Positions 8,738 to 18,226 are shown, counted from the first letter of the stretch. The stretch is DNA of 64,000 nt from Falsihalocynthiibacter arcticus (GCF_000812665.2 NZ_CP014327.1:2199501-2263500), one strand, 5' to 3'. Notes: a model not told the origin generated them from the letters alone. Translations and numbers: made by a program.

Positions 8738-9799
8738 CTACTCCAAAACCCGAAATTTCTCGTGGGTCATGACACGGAAGTTGTCTGACACCCGGTCGCG
8801 GAATTTTTTCCAGTCCTGCGGGATGGTTTCGCGCATGAATGCGAGGATTGCTTCGGCGAACTGTTTCTGACTTCGGTAGTAGCGATTGTGGGTGACGTAT
8901 TGATGCAAAACCGCCCAAAGCCTCTCAATTGGATTGAGATGGGGGCAGTATGGTGGCAGCTGGATCAGATGGATACGACAGGCCGCCCTCGCGAGGAAGG
9001 CTCTGACGTCGGGCCCTTTGTGGTAGGCGGCGTTGTCCCAGATGACATGGATAATGCGCTTGTGAGGATTACGCGCCTCAATCTTGGACAGAAGCTGCAC
9101 CGCACTGACACCATCAACCGTCGTGGGCTCAACAAACGGCGTATCAAAAGTCTCAAGGTTTACAGCGCCATGTATGTTCACGCGCCCCCGCCCTGCCGTG
9201 CTGAGAACTGCCGGGTTTGAGCCAACTTTCACCCAACCAAATGCAGGCTTGGTCTGGTATTCCGGATGCGCCGCATCGGCGAAGTAGACGGCTTCATCTG
9301 CAGGTAACTCGCGCATCAGGCGTTCGTATAATGCTATGAAAGCTGCCTGCTTTTGTGCCGATGCCACGCGGGGCAGAGGCTTGGGTTTGCGGTATTCAAA
9401 GCCCAAGCGGGCCAGAAGTTTGATGCAGCCGGAATTTGAGTAGTCCAAATCATACTCAGCACGGATATGGGCCCGGATCTCGACGGTCGAGCGGCAAAAG
9501 CGTTGTTCCAGCCAAGTGCATAACGCGGCCTCTTGAACCTGCGACATCCGGGACTGACCGCCCTTCCAGCCGTCAAAGGCAAGCGCATCCCAGCCATCTT
9601 GCCGGTAAGACCTATACCAGCCCCGGATGGTGTCGTCGTCCAGATACAGGAACTTTGCGATCCGAGAGCAGTTCTCCCCATCGTCCAACAGCAGGATGGC
9701 GTTCGCGCGACGGGCAACACCGTGGTCCTCGCGCTGACGACGCACGCACGCCTCAAGCTCAATGCGCTCTGCAACGGAAAGAAAACCGGGACGGATCAT
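8738..9799 (-). CDS. IS630-family transposase
   Basis: 353 residues, intact. An N-terminal helix-turn-helix region (residues ~1-75) is followed by a second DNA-binding part (~80-130, VEIRAHIRAEY). A DDE catalytic core follows: the D of YFADAAHPEYQ, the D of VIWDNAAYHKGP and the E of PHLNPIERLW. It catalyses cut-and-paste transposition at TA sites. The element edges could not be fixed; they probably lie within ~8726-8740 and ~9830-9880. It directly abuts the IS5-type element and may have removed the rest of the IS3 copy. Confidence 0.9.
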   Translation of the reverse strand: MIRPGFLSVAERIELEACVRRQREDHGVARRANAILLLDDGENCSRIAKFLYLDDDTIRGWYRSYRQDGWDALAFDGWKGGQSRMSQVQEAALCTWLEQRFCRSTVEIRAHIRAEYDLDYSNSGCIKLLARLGFEYRKPKPLPRVASAQKQAAFIALYERLMRELPADEAVYFADAAHPEYQTKPAFGWVKVGSNPAVLSTAGRGRVNIHGAVNLETFDTPFVEPTTVDGVSAVQLLSKIEARNPHKRIIHVIWDNAAYHKGPDVRAFLARAACRIHLIQLPPYCPHLNPIERLWAVLHQYVTHNRYYRSQKQFAEAILAFMRETIPQDWKKFRDRVSDNFRVMTHEKFRVLE

Positions 9800-9925
9800 G
9801 GGGATAACTGAATCGTTCCGACACCAGCAGTCAAGCCATCAAATTCGGCTTTCGCAGGACTCGGAGTATAAATAAGAAACAAGTTTAATAGGTCCTGATC
9901 CTAAGGTTGTAAGCGTTGAATACTA

Positions 9926-9951
9926 ATGCCTTGAGGCCCCTCTCAAGGCAT
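9926..9951. repeat. Perfect stem-loop between IS nest and lacI-type gene
   Basis: The arms ATGCCTTGAG and CTCAAGGCAT are exact reverse complements of 10 bases around a 6-base loop (GCCCCT). There is no clear T-run after it on either strand, so it is not a textbook terminator. It may insulate the regulator gene from transcription out of the IS elements, or be a relic of an element end. Confidence 0.5.
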
Positions 9952-10054
9952 CTATTACAAATGGTCGAAGGACTTCATGGACGCTAGCAAACGGCGGCGT
10001 CTCGAGGAATTAAAAATTAGAATCGCGATGCAATAGACTTCACAAGTTTAGATA

Positions 10055-10066
10055 TGCAATATTTCA
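10055..10066. promoter_or_regulatory. Probable operator of the LacI-type regulator (copy 1)
   Basis: TGCAATATTTCA lies 19 bases before the regulator's start codon and differs by one base from the perfect palindrome TGAAATATTTCA at 11069-11080. LacI-family proteins bind such 12-20 bp palindromes, so autoregulation is likely. The link to this regulator is inferred from position. Confidence 0.6.
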
Positions 10067-10085
10067 CCAAATGGAGGTGAGAAAT

Positions 10086-11066
10086 ATGAAAGTTACGGCA
10101 AGAGATGTAGCAAAAAGCGCGGAAACTTCGGTATCGGCTATATCACGTGCGTTTCGCTCGGATTCCTCGCTGTCTGACGACGTGCGGCAACGTGTTCTGC
10201 GTATTGCAGCCGAGATGGGCTATGTTATCCCATCACAACGGATGGCCGCACAAGGTAAGACAAGAACGATTTCACTGGTTGTCGGCGATGTGGTGAATCC
10301 ATTTTATCCGTCTATTTTGGAGGCTTTTTCAAGTGCTGCAATGGATGAAGGAATTTTGCTTAACCTACATGTGGTTCCGCAGGGCAAAAGCGTTGATAGT
10401 GTGATTGCTCACGTACTTGGTCAACGCTCAAGCGCGGTCATTGTGACGTCTGCAACGTTGTCATCAGACCTAGCAGTTCAATGTTTGCAAAAAGGGCTGC
10501 CCGTAGTGTTGTTTAATCGAGTGCAGATTAATACGGGTCTTAGCGCTGTATGTTGCGACAATTACGCGGGTGCGCAGCAAGTTGTGGATTTTCTATTAAC
10601 TAAGGGATATCAAAGAATTGCCTTTGTTGGTGGCCTGCGAAACACATCAACTCATCTAGAGCGTTGGCGTGGTTTCGAAGATCGAATGAATGATGCTGGC
10701 AGGCCAGTATTCAGGTCTGTGTCAGGCAGTTTTGACTATGACGTCTCATTTGCGGCAGTTGTGGATTTGTTGAATGACAGCCAGCCACCTGACGCGATTT
10801 TTTGTGCAAATGACATTATGGCCATGGCCGCTATTGATGCCGCCAAATCCCAAGGGCGAAGTATTCCGCATGATGTTGCGGTCGTCGGATTCGACGACGT
10901 TCCAATGGCTGCTTGGCAGTCCTATCGTCTTACGACTGTTCGTCAACGTGTTCGGTTGATGGTGCAAGATACTTTCAAACTAATTTCGCAATTGATTGAA
11001 GATCCAGCTGCAAGGGGAACCATCAGAATAACACCGAGTGTTCTCATTGAGAGGGATAGCGCTTGA
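10086..11066 (+). CDS. LacI-family transcription regulator
   Basis: 326 residues. The start at 10086 is preferred over 10071 because GGAGGTGAG lies 7 bases upstream and the helix-turn-helix then begins at the N-terminus (MKVTARDVAKSAETSVSAISRAF). Residues ~60-320 form a periplasmic-binding-protein-like effector domain (ISLVVGDVVNPFYPSI ... DAIFCANDIMAMAAIDAA ... VVGFDDVPMAAW). This type senses sugars or related compounds and normally represses the adjacent catabolic operon. Matching operators lie before and just after the gene. Its inducer is unknown; a substrate of the downstream ABC importer is the natural guess. Confidence 0.88.
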   Translation: MKVTARDVAKSAETSVSAISRAFRSDSSLSDDVRQRVLRIAAEMGYVIPSQRMAAQGKTRTISLVVGDVVNPFYPSILEAFSSAAMDEGILLNLHVVPQGKSVDSVIAHVLGQRSSAVIVTSATLSSDLAVQCLQKGLPVVLFNRVQINTGLSAVCCDNYAGAQQVVDFLLTKGYQRIAFVGGLRNTSTHLERWRGFEDRMNDAGRPVFRSVSGSFDYDVSFAAVVDLLNDSQPPDAIFCANDIMAMAAIDAAKSQGRSIPHDVAVVGFDDVPMAAWQSYRLTTVRQRVRLMVQDTFKLISQLIEDPAARGTIRITPSVLIERDSA

Positions 11067-11068
11067 AG

Positions 11069-11080
11069 TGAAATATTTCA
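11069..11080. promoter_or_regulatory. Probable operator before the catabolic operon (copy 2)
   Basis: The perfect palindrome TGAAATATTTCA lies 2 bases after the regulator stop and 84 bases before the dehydrogenase start. It fits repression of the operon by the LacI-type protein at 10086-11066. Confidence 0.65.
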
Positions 11081-11164
11081 CAAGGAAGTATAATTCTTGC
11101 GGGAAGTTGTGGGAGGCTTTATCGACATTGAAACAATGTCTCAAAGTTACGCGGGAGGTTCTTG

Positions 11165-12496
11165 ATGACTATTACCTATCTCAAATCTGGTAAACTGGCT
11201 GCAGTTCGCGCGGAGGATGATGCACGAACGGCGGCCACCGTAGCGGAGATTTTGAAAGATATCGAAACGCGAGGGGACGCTGCCGTTCACGATCTGGCTG
11301 TTAAGTTCGACGCTTTCGATCGCGAAAGCTACCGGCTTGACGAAGACGAGATTGCAGCAATTATCGCGCGTGTAGATCTGGCAGATTTGGCGGATATCAA
11401 GTTCGCTCAGGAGAATGTGCGCAAGTTCGCTCAGGCACAGCGGGACTCGATGCTCGACATTGAAACGGAACCCATGCCGGGCGTGATATTGGGCCATAAA
11501 AACATACCGGTCCAATCGGTTGGTTGCTATGTGCCAGGCGGAAAATTCCCGATGGTCGCGTCCGCACATATGTCGGTTGCAACCGCGTCCGTTGCGGGTG
11601 TTCCACGCATTATCGCCTGCACACCGCCGTTCAAGGGCGAACCCAATCCAGCGGTGATTGCAGCGATACATCTTGGCGGGGCGCATGAAATTTACGTCTT
11701 GGGGGGAATTCAGGCTGTTGGCGCGATGGCGCTTGGGACGGAAACGATTGACCCTGTTCATCTTTTGGTAGGTCCCGGAAACGCCTTTGTCGCCGAAGCC
11801 AAACGGCAGCTTTTCGGTCGTGTCGGTATTGATCTGTTTGCTGGACCCACGGAGACGATGATCATTGCGGATGAAACGGTAGACGCGGAAATTTGCGCGA
11901 CCGATTTACTGGGCCAGGCCGAACATGGCTATAATAGTCCTTGCGTCCTGTTGACCAACTCGGCGAAATTGGCAACAGATAGTATGGCGGAAATTGACCG
12001 ACTGTTGGACATCTTGCCAACGGCTGACACGGCCCGTGTCTCGTGGGAGGACTACGGGGAGGTGATCGTGTGTGATACATACGACGAGATGCTGCACGTT
12101 GCGGACGATATTGCGTCGGAGCATGTTCAGGTGATGACGGATCGTGACGATTGGTTCCTTGAGAACATGACCTGCTATGGCGCATTGTTTTTGGGCGCAC
12201 GCACCAATGTTGCTAACGGTGACAAGGTGATCGGCACGAACCATACGCTGCCGACCAAGAAGGCTGGCCGCTACACTGGCGGGCTTTGGGTCGGGAAATA
12301 TCTTAAAACGCATTCCTACCAGAAGATTACAACTGATGCGGCGGCGGCGTCGATTGGCGCTTACGGTTCGCGGCTATGTCTGCTTGAAGGGTTTGTTGGT
12401 CATGCAGAACAGTGCAATGTCAGGGTGCGCCGCTATGGCGGTATAAACGTGCCTTATGGAGCGCCAGCCCCCGCGGCGGCTGCCCCAAAACCGTAG
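11165..12496 (+). CDS. HisD-like polyol dehydrogenase (HpsN / sulfopropanediol dehydrogenase clade)
   Basis: 443 residues. The ATG at 11165 follows GGGAGG. The protein has the histidinol dehydrogenase fold with all key residues visible: zinc ligands in GQAEHG (Gln, His), the catalytic pair in SEHVQV, the Asp of [14 protein letters not shown] and the His of [10 protein letters not shown]. The spacing CYVPGG ... [25 protein letters not shown] resembles HpsN, which oxidises 3-sulfopropanediol to sulfolactate with NAD, rather than biosynthetic HisD, and no his genes are nearby. The setting beside a ketose epimerase and sugar importer suggests a 4-electron oxidation of a polyol-like substrate to an acid. 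The substrate is not known. The Ala/Pro-rich tail ([11 protein letters not shown]) is unusual. Confidence 0.75.
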   Translation: MTITYLKSGKLAAVRAEDDARTAATVAEILKDIETRGDAAVHDLAVKFDAFDRESYRLDEDEIAAIIARVDLADLADIKFAQENVRKFAQAQRDSMLDIETEPMPGVILGHKNIPVQSVGCYVPGGKFPMVASAHMSVATASVAGVPRIIACTPPFKGEPNPAVIAAIHLGGAHEIYVLGGIQAVGAMALGTETIDPVHLLVGPGNAFVAEAKRQLFGRVGIDLFAGPTETMIIADETVDAEICATDLLGQAEHGYNSPCVLLTNSAKLATDSMAEIDRLLDILPTADTARVSWEDYGEVIVCDTYDEMLHVADDIASEHVQVMTDRDDWFLENMTCYGALFLGARTNVANGDKVIGTNHTLPTKKAGRYTGGLWVGKYLKTHSYQKITTDAAAASIGAYGSRLCLLEGFVGHAEQCNVRVRRYGGINVPYGAPAPAAAAPKP

Positions 12497-12522
12497 GAAT
12501 ACAGAGACAGGATGGTGACGTT

Positions 12523-13371
12523 ATGAAGCTTGGTATTAACTTGTTATGTATTGGCGGACATATTGATGAGGCCGCGATGCCGTATCTCGAGTTGATCGCC
12601 GAATGTGGGTTTGATCACGTCGAAGTGCCTGTGATGCATGGATCTCCGGACCACTATGAATGGTTGGGTCAGAAATTGTCCGCACTTGGCCTTGGGGCTG
12701 CGCAAACGTCGATTGTGCCTGATCTTGATGCAAACCCGCTTTCAGCAGGTGACGCCATCCGCAAACGGGGGCGCGCGCATTTGGACTGGATTCAGGATTG
12801 CGCCGAGGCACTTGGCTCCCAGACCGTTGGTGGCCCATTTCACGCGCCAATGGGGCATTTTACCGGACAAGGGCCAACTGCGGAGGAAATTTCATATGGT
12901 GCCGAGGCGCATCATGCGATGGCAACACGTGCGGCGCGTCATGGCTATATCTTGGCGCTCGAGCCACTGTCGCGGTTTGAGACCTACTTCCTGAACACTG
13001 TGGCGCAGGCGAACGCCTATATTCAGGCCGTGGATCACCCTACATTTGGCATCATGTATGATACGTTTCACGCGAATATCGAAGAAAAATCCCAGACCGC
13101 AGCGATCAACGCTTTGGGGAAAAAGATGCATGTTTTACATGTCTCCGAGAATGATCGCGGTGTGCCCGGAACGGGGCAAATTGATTTTTCATCAGTCTTC
13201 TCCGCTGTGAAAGCACAAGGATTTGACGGGCACGTTGTGGTCGAGGCGTTTGGCGCAGGGGTTCCAGAATTGGCTGCGGCCACACGTGTCTGGCGTCCAC
13301 TGTTCCCCGACTTGGAAACGCTGATCCGTCAATCGCATAGCTTTGTGCGCGACGCATGGAATGCCGCATGA
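12523..13371 (+). CDS. Sugar epimerase/isomerase, D-tagatose 3-epimerase-like
   Basis: 282 residues. The ATG at 12523 is chosen because homology (MKLGINLL) starts there; the longer upstream frame overlaps the previous gene. It is a TIM-barrel of the xylose isomerase-like/AP endonuclease 2 family. The four residues expected for metal and catalysis in ketose 3-epimerases are visible in order: Glu in LALEPLSRFETYF, Asp in MYDTFHANIEE, His in LHVSENDRG.PG.G.IDF and Glu in VVVEAFG. Likely reaction: C3-epimerisation of a ketose or related compound in the cytoplasm. It overlaps the ABC ATPase gene by 4 bases (ATGA). Confidence 0.78.
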   Translation: MKLGINLLCIGGHIDEAAMPYLELIAECGFDHVEVPVMHGSPDHYEWLGQKLSALGLGAAQTSIVPDLDANPLSAGDAIRKRGRAHLDWIQDCAEALGSQTVGGPFHAPMGHFTGQGPTAEEISYGAEAHHAMATRAARHGYILALEPLSRFETYFLNTVAQANAYIQAVDHPTFGIMYDTFHANIEEKSQTAAINALGKKMHVLHVSENDRGVPGTGQIDFSSVFSAVKAQGFDGHVVVEAFGAGVPELAAATRVWRPLFPDLETLIRQSHSFVRDAWNAA

Positions 13372-14882
13372 CAGCGCCGGTGATCGAGATGAAGAACATC
13401 ACCAAGACCTTTCCGGGGGTTAAGGCGCTATCTGACGTCAGTTTTGACGTTTGCGCGGGTGAGGTTCAGGCGCTTGTCGGCGAAAATGGCGCGGGTAAAT
13501 CCACGCTGATTAAGATCATGTCTGGTGTGTATCAAGCAGACGCGGGTCAGGTGCATTTGGGCGGCACGCCTGTGCATTTCACCCACCCTGTGCAGTCGTT
13601 GCACGCGGGCATCTCGGTTATTTATCAAGAGTTTTCGTTACTGCCAGAGCGCACGGTTGCGCAAAACCTATTCTTGGGGCGTGAACCGCGTGGGCGGTTT
13701 GGTCTGATTGATGAGGCAGCGATGCGCACTGAGACGCGCCGTGTGCTGGACCTATTTGCATCGGGCACGCGCATCGATCCCGATCAGGCGGTTGGCACAT
13801 TGGATGTGGCGACCCAGCAGATGGTCGAAATCGCAAAAGCGGTGTCCTTGGACGCCCGCGTGATTGTGATGGACGAGCCGACGGCCGCGCTAAACGATAC
13901 TGAATGTGCAGAACTGTTTGAGACCGTTGATAAGCTTCGCGCGCGTGGCGTGGCGATCATCTACATCACCCACCGCATGCGCGAAATCACCCGATTGGCA
14001 GACCGTGTGACGGTGTTAAAGGACGGCGAGATTGCCAAGTGCTTCGACCATGTGCCCGCGCCCGATGCGATTGTGCGCGCGATGGTTGGCCGCGACATTG
14101 CCGATTTCTACCCGCCGCCTGCCTCTGGCGTCGAGATTGGTGCGCCAATCTTAACTGTGGCAAATGCGGGCAACGCACATCTGACTGACATTAATCTGAC
14201 TGTGCACGCTGGCGAAATTGTTGGCCTTGCAGGCATCCAAGGGGCAGGGCGCGTGGCGCTTGCCATGGCGCTCTTTGGCGGAAAACCGTTCACGTCGGGC
14301 GAGGTCACGCTTGACGGAAACCCCGCGCGGTTCCGCTCTGCGCGTGAAGCAATTGCAGGCGGGATCGGCCTGCTACCTGGCGACCGCAAGAAAGAGGGCT
14401 TGGTGTTAATGCAATCGGTGCGCGACAACGGCATGTTGACGCCGCGTGCTTTTGCAAAGCTTGGTGGGAGCCACAAGGCAAACGGGTTTGCGGACATCTC
14501 GCGGATCGATGATCTGTTGGACCGCATGGATATTCGCGCGGCGTCCTATGATCAGGATATTCGCGGTCTTTCGGGAGGCAATCAGCAAAAAGCGATTGTC
14601 GCGCGTTGGTTAGCAATGAGCCCTAAATTGTTGATTTTTATAGAGCCTACACGTGGTATTGATGTGAATGCCAAGGCTGGCATCTATCACCTGATGCGCG
14701 AATTGGCGCGGCAAGGGGCGGGGATTTTAATGATCTCTTCTGACCTGCCCGAAGTGATCGGTGCCGCCGACCGTGTGGTTGTCATGCAGGCGGGGCGCAT
14801 CTTTGGCGAATTCCCGCATGGGGCGTCCGAGCAAGACATTATGCACGCAGCCACCGCAGACATGAGAGAGGCCGTGAAATGA
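13368..14882 (+). CDS. Sugar ABC transporter ATP-binding protein (RbsA-type, two NBDs)
   Basis: 504 residues, two fused nucleotide-binding domains as in RbsA/XylG. NBD1 has Walker A GENGAGKST and Walker B VIVMDEPTAAL, with a degenerate signature (LDVATQQM). NBD2 has the expected degenerate P-loop (GIQGAGR), a good signature LSGGNQQK and a Walker B reading LLIFIEPTRGID. That last motif is odd: the usual Asp before Glu is Ile here. It energises import through the two permeases encoded next and overlaps both neighbours by 4 bases, so the operon is tightly coupled. Confidence 0.88.
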   Translation: MTAPVIEMKNITKTFPGVKALSDVSFDVCAGEVQALVGENGAGKSTLIKIMSGVYQADAGQVHLGGTPVHFTHPVQSLHAGISVIYQEFSLLPERTVAQNLFLGREPRGRFGLIDEAAMRTETRRVLDLFASGTRIDPDQAVGTLDVATQQMVEIAKAVSLDARVIVMDEPTAALNDTECAELFETVDKLRARGVAIIYITHRMREITRLADRVTVLKDGEIAKCFDHVPAPDAIVRAMVGRDIADFYPPPASGVEIGAPILTVANAGNAHLTDINLTVHAGEIVGLAGIQGAGRVALAMALFGGKPFTSGEVTLDGNPARFRSAREAIAGGIGLLPGDRKKEGLVLMQSVRDNGMLTPRAFAKLGGSHKANGFADISRIDDLLDRMDIRAASYDQDIRGLSGGNQQKAIVARWLAMSPKLLIFIEPTRGIDVNAKAGIYHLMRELARQGAGILMISSDLPEVIGAADRVVVMQAGRIFGEFPHGASEQDIMHAATADMREAVK

Positions 14883-15853
14883 GTTCTTCCCCGGAAAAAT
14901 CAGGTTTCCGCTTTGAGAAATGGGCACCGCTGATTTTATTGGGCGCAGCATTCGCGATCTATATCGGCATCGTGATCGCCACGGGCCAGTCGCAATATCT
15001 GTCGCTCGACAACCTGATTGCGATCCTTGGACGCTCTATTGCGTTGGGGATTACCGCGATTGGGCAGACCTTTGTGATCCTTGTCGCCTCGATTGATTTG
15101 AGTGTGGCGAGCCTCATTTCCGCTAGCTCCGTTTTGGCCTCCGTCGTGATGGACGGCGCGCCAAGCATGATCATCCCCGCAATCATCGCGGCCTTGGCTA
15201 TTGGCGTTTTGGTGGGCCTTATCAATGGGTTGATCATCACATCGCTCATGGTGAACCCATTGATTGCAACGTTGGGTACGAGCCTGATCATTCAAGGGTG
15301 CCTGTCGGCATTTGTCTCCAACTTCGCAGGATCGGTGCCTGAGGAGTTTCAAATCTTCGCGTATGGCGAGTTTTTGGGCGTGCCTGCGGCGCTGATCTTT
15401 TTGGTTCTCCTCGCACTGGCCGCGTGGTGGATGTTGCGGTTTACCAAATTGGGATCGGATATCTACGCGGTTGGTGGCAATGAAGAAGCGGCGCGTTTTG
15501 CGGGGATCAAGACCAAGCGGGTAATCGTTTGGGCGCACGTGATCTGCTCGGTTTGCGCGACGATTGCCGGATTGTATTTGGCCAGCCGTTTGCGGTCTGG
15601 CGCGCCTTGGATCGGTGCGGACGGCGTTTATGATTTAGAAAGCATCGCGGTCGTGGTCATTGGGGGCACTGTACTTGCAGGCGGGCGCGGCGGCATTTTA
15701 GGCACAATGGCGGGCATGATGATCTTCTCACTGATCGATTCCATTTTCAACATCGCGGGCGTTGATAGCTTTGCCAAACAAGTCATGCGCGGCATCATTA
15801 TTATCGCGGCGGTTGCGTTTTATGCGCTGCGTTCAAAAAGGATTGTGGCATGA
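14879..15853 (+). CDS. Sugar ABC transporter permease 1 (RbsC-type)
   Basis: 324 residues, about 8-10 membrane helices, of the BPD_transp_2 (RbsC/AraH) family. Typical motifs are present: GQTFVILVASIDLSVASLIS near residues 60-80, INGLIITSLMVNPLIATLGT near 115-135 and GNEEAARFAGIKTKRV near 195, the last being the loop that contacts the ATPase. It begins inside the stop of the ATPase gene and ends inside the start of permease 2. Confidence 0.88.
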   Translation: MSSSPEKSGFRFEKWAPLILLGAAFAIYIGIVIATGQSQYLSLDNLIAILGRSIALGITAIGQTFVILVASIDLSVASLISASSVLASVVMDGAPSMIIPAIIAALAIGVLVGLINGLIITSLMVNPLIATLGTSLIIQGCLSAFVSNFAGSVPEEFQIFAYGEFLGVPAALIFLVLLALAAWWMLRFTKLGSDIYAVGGNEEAARFAGIKTKRVIVWAHVICSVCATIAGLYLASRLRSGAPWIGADGVYDLESIAVVVIGGTVLAGGRGGILGTMAGMMIFSLIDSIFNIAGVDSFAKQVMRGIIIIAAVAFYALRSKRIVA

Positions 15854-16836
15854 GTGACACTGCAAATTCCGTCCCTGCAAGAGAGCGTCGCCAAAAGCGG
15901 ACCATCAACCCTGTCTGGTTTTTGCTGGGCGTTCTGATCATTGCGATCATCGTTATGAATCCAAGTTTTGTGCAGCCCCCAGGTTACATGAACTTCCTGA
16001 AACGTGCTGCGCCTCTGGCAATTTTAGCGGCGGGGCAGGTCTATGTGATTGTCTCGGGTGGCTTCGATCTATCGGTGGGAGCGATCATCAGTTTGGTTGT
16101 AGTGGGTGCATCAATGCTAACCAACAACGATCCTGCCACGACCTATTGGGTCATCCCTTTGATGTTGGCTTTGGGCACGAGCATCGGTGCGATCAACGGC
16201 ATGGTGGTTTGCTTTTTGCGGGTGCCATCGTTGATCGCGACGCTGGGCATGATGATCACGCTGAACGGCTTAACGTTCATGTGGTCGGGCGGCGCGCCGC
16301 GTGGTTATTTGCCCGATACGTTCCGCTTCTTCGGGCGCGAATTGATCCGTGATGTTCCGTTTGTGCGGTTCATTCCTGTGTCGGTGATTGTCCTGATTGT
16401 CGTGGGCGGATTGCTCGCGTGGGGAATGCACCGCACCAATCTGGGCCGGCTTATTCATGCGATTGGTGACAACCCTCATGCGGCCCGTTTGGGCGGTGTG
16501 GCGGTGAACCGCGTGCGCATAACCGCGTTTATGATCTCGGGCCTGTCGGCCGCCATCGTAGGTATCCTGCTTGGCGGATTTGCGGGCGTTTCCACAGATG
16601 TAGGCACCGGTTACGAGCTACAAGCGATCACGGCGGCCGTTTTAGGTGGCGCGCAATTACTGGGCGGGCGTGGGTCAGTGCCTGCCGCAATCGGCGGCGC
16701 TTTGGCGCTGACCGCAATCTTTACGCTTTTGAACTTCCTCGGCCTGCCACAACCCGTCCGGCAGGTGGTGCAAGGCGCGATTCTTATCGCAGCCGTTGCC
16801 TTGGCAATGCACCGAAGGGAACGGACGGGAACGTAA
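15850..16836 (+). CDS. Sugar ABC transporter permease 2 (RbsC-type)
   Basis: 328 residues, same family as the preceding permease. It has AAGQVYVIVSGGFDLSVGAIIS, INGMVVCFLRVPSLIATLGMM and GDNPHAARLGGVAVNRVR. Together with the first permease it would form a heterodimeric channel, a common arrangement in roseobacters. The C-terminus VVQGAILIAAVALAMHRRERTG is the usual end. The binding-protein gene follows after 55 bases. Confidence 0.88.
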   Translation: MSDTANSVPARERRQKRTINPVWFLLGVLIIAIIVMNPSFVQPPGYMNFLKRAAPLAILAAGQVYVIVSGGFDLSVGAIISLVVVGASMLTNNDPATTYWVIPLMLALGTSIGAINGMVVCFLRVPSLIATLGMMITLNGLTFMWSGGAPRGYLPDTFRFFGRELIRDVPFVRFIPVSVIVLIVVGGLLAWGMHRTNLGRLIHAIGDNPHAARLGGVAVNRVRITAFMISGLSAAIVGILLGGFAGVSTDVGTGYELQAITAAVLGGAQLLGGRGSVPAAIGGALALTAIFTLLNFLGLPQPVRQVVQGAILIAAVALAMHRRERTGT

Positions 16837-16891
16837 GCGACACGCCTTTATTGGGCGCAATTGATGATCATATCCAATGGGAGGATTTACT

Positions 16892-18019
16892 ATGAAACAT
16901 GTCATGATGACCACAACCGCAGTCGCCGCTTTGGCGTTAAGTCTGACGTCTGCAGCAGCGCAAAACTTCAACGATCCTGCGGAGTTTGCTAAGCAACTCG
17001 AGCAGCTTGGAGCAACTGCAAACGGGCCTGCGGATCAGCCTTGGATGCAATATATCGGCGACGGTATGGTCGAAAATGCGGGCTTGAGCACGGATGCACC
17101 AGCGACGGTTTGCTTTTCGAATGCTGGCGTGAACAACCCATGGCGCGTTGTTGGCTACACCAATATGCTTGAAGAACTGAAGGACCAAGCGTCGATTGGC
17201 GAGTTTATTCACGTAGACGCAGAAGGCTCTGACGACAAGCAAATCGCAGACATTAACGACCTGTTGGCGGGCGGCGATTGCGATGTGATGATCGTATCAC
17301 CAAACACAACCGCCGCTTTGACGCCAGCGGTTGAGAAGGCTTGCGAAGCGATGCCCGTCATCGTGTTTGACCGCGGCGTGAACACAAGTTGCCCAGTTAC
17401 GTTTGTGCATCCAGTTGGCGGCTACGGCTTCGGTATTCAGGGCGCGAACTTCATCAAGGACAACGTGGACGAGGGCGCAAACGTGTTGATGCTGCGCATC
17501 TTGCCGGGCGTTGACGTGCTGGAAACCCGCTATTCTGGTGGCCGCAAAGTGCTGGACGATGCAGGTCTGAACGTGGTCGGCGTTGAATTCACTGACGGCG
17601 ATAATGCGAAAACTAAGTCCATTGTCGAGGACTATCTGATGCGCGATCAAATCGACGCGGTCTGGATGGACGCGGGTGCGACGGCTGTTGCCGCGATCGA
17701 AGCGTTTGAGGATTCTGGCTATGATTTGCCAGTGTTCGTTGGTGAAGATCAGCAAGATTTCCTGCTGAAATGGCAAACCGAAGGCATGACCGCAATCGCA
17801 CCGACCTACCCGACATACCAGTGGCGCACAGCGATTATCGCAGCGGCGCGGGTCATCGAGGGCGAGGCGGTTCCGGGTCCAGAGTGGGTCCTGCCACAGC
17901 CAACCATCACGCAAGAGACCTTGGCTGATTTCGCAAACCCAGACATGCCACCACTGCACTATGCGATGTGTGGATGCGACGGCATGGCGAACTACCCACA
18001 AGCTTGGGGCGCCAAGTAA
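16892..18019 (+). CDS. Sugar-type ABC transporter substrate-binding protein
   Basis: 375 residues. The ATG at 16892 is chosen because GGGAGGA precedes it and a signal peptide follows (MKHVMMTTTAVAALALSLTSAAAQN). The mature protein is a type I periplasmic-binding fold (Peripla_BP_4): TVCFSNAGVNNPWRVVGYTNML, DCDVMIVSPNTTAALTPAVEKAC, VIVFDRGVNT, IDAVWMDAGATAVAAIEAFED. It would capture the substrate in the periplasm and deliver it to the two permeases. The ligand cannot be named. Several cysteines near the C-terminus (YAMCGCDG) are uncommon in the family. Confidence 0.85.
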   Translation: MKHVMMTTTAVAALALSLTSAAAQNFNDPAEFAKQLEQLGATANGPADQPWMQYIGDGMVENAGLSTDAPATVCFSNAGVNNPWRVVGYTNMLEELKDQASIGEFIHVDAEGSDDKQIADINDLLAGGDCDVMIVSPNTTAALTPAVEKACEAMPVIVFDRGVNTSCPVTFVHPVGGYGFGIQGANFIKDNVDEGANVLMLRILPGVDVLETRYSGGRKVLDDAGLNVVGVEFTDGDNAKTKSIVEDYLMRDQIDAVWMDAGATAVAAIEAFEDSGYDLPVFVGEDQQDFLLKWQTEGMTAIAPTYPTYQWRTAIIAAARVIEGEAVPGPEWVLPQPTITQETLADFANPDMPPLHYAMCGCDGMANYPQAWGAK

Positions 18020-18045
18020 AGCCGTTATCGTCGTTAAACAAATCT

Positions 18046-18071
18046 CAGGGCGGGAGTCGAATGCCGCCCTG
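18046..18071 (+). terminator. Stem-loop after the transporter genes
   Basis: CAGGGCGG and CCGCCCTG form a perfect 8-bp stem around a 10-base loop, 27 bases after the binding-protein stop. No strong T-run follows. It could be a weak terminator or an mRNA-stabilising structure that keeps transporter message high relative to the two downstream genes. Confidence 0.55.
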
Positions 18072-18226
18072 TTGAGGTAAACCATCACTTGCCGTGAAAC
18101 CCATACTTCTGGGATGGCGAAGTTCTACGTGACTGGACACTGGCATCGGAAATCCGGCACGACCCCAACTGCAAAACACCCCAAGGTGACCAGCGGGTCG
18201 GTGGGGACCGACGAGGTAGACTACTT

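Noticed and set aside
11165-12496. Biosynthetic histidinol dehydrogenase (hisD)
   Set aside because: No other his genes are near, and the motif spacing and the catabolic operon context fit the HpsN-like branch better.
12412-12522. Longer N-terminus for the epimerase-like protein
   Set aside because: The first 37 codons overlap the dehydrogenase gene out of frame, and the family begins at MKLGIN.
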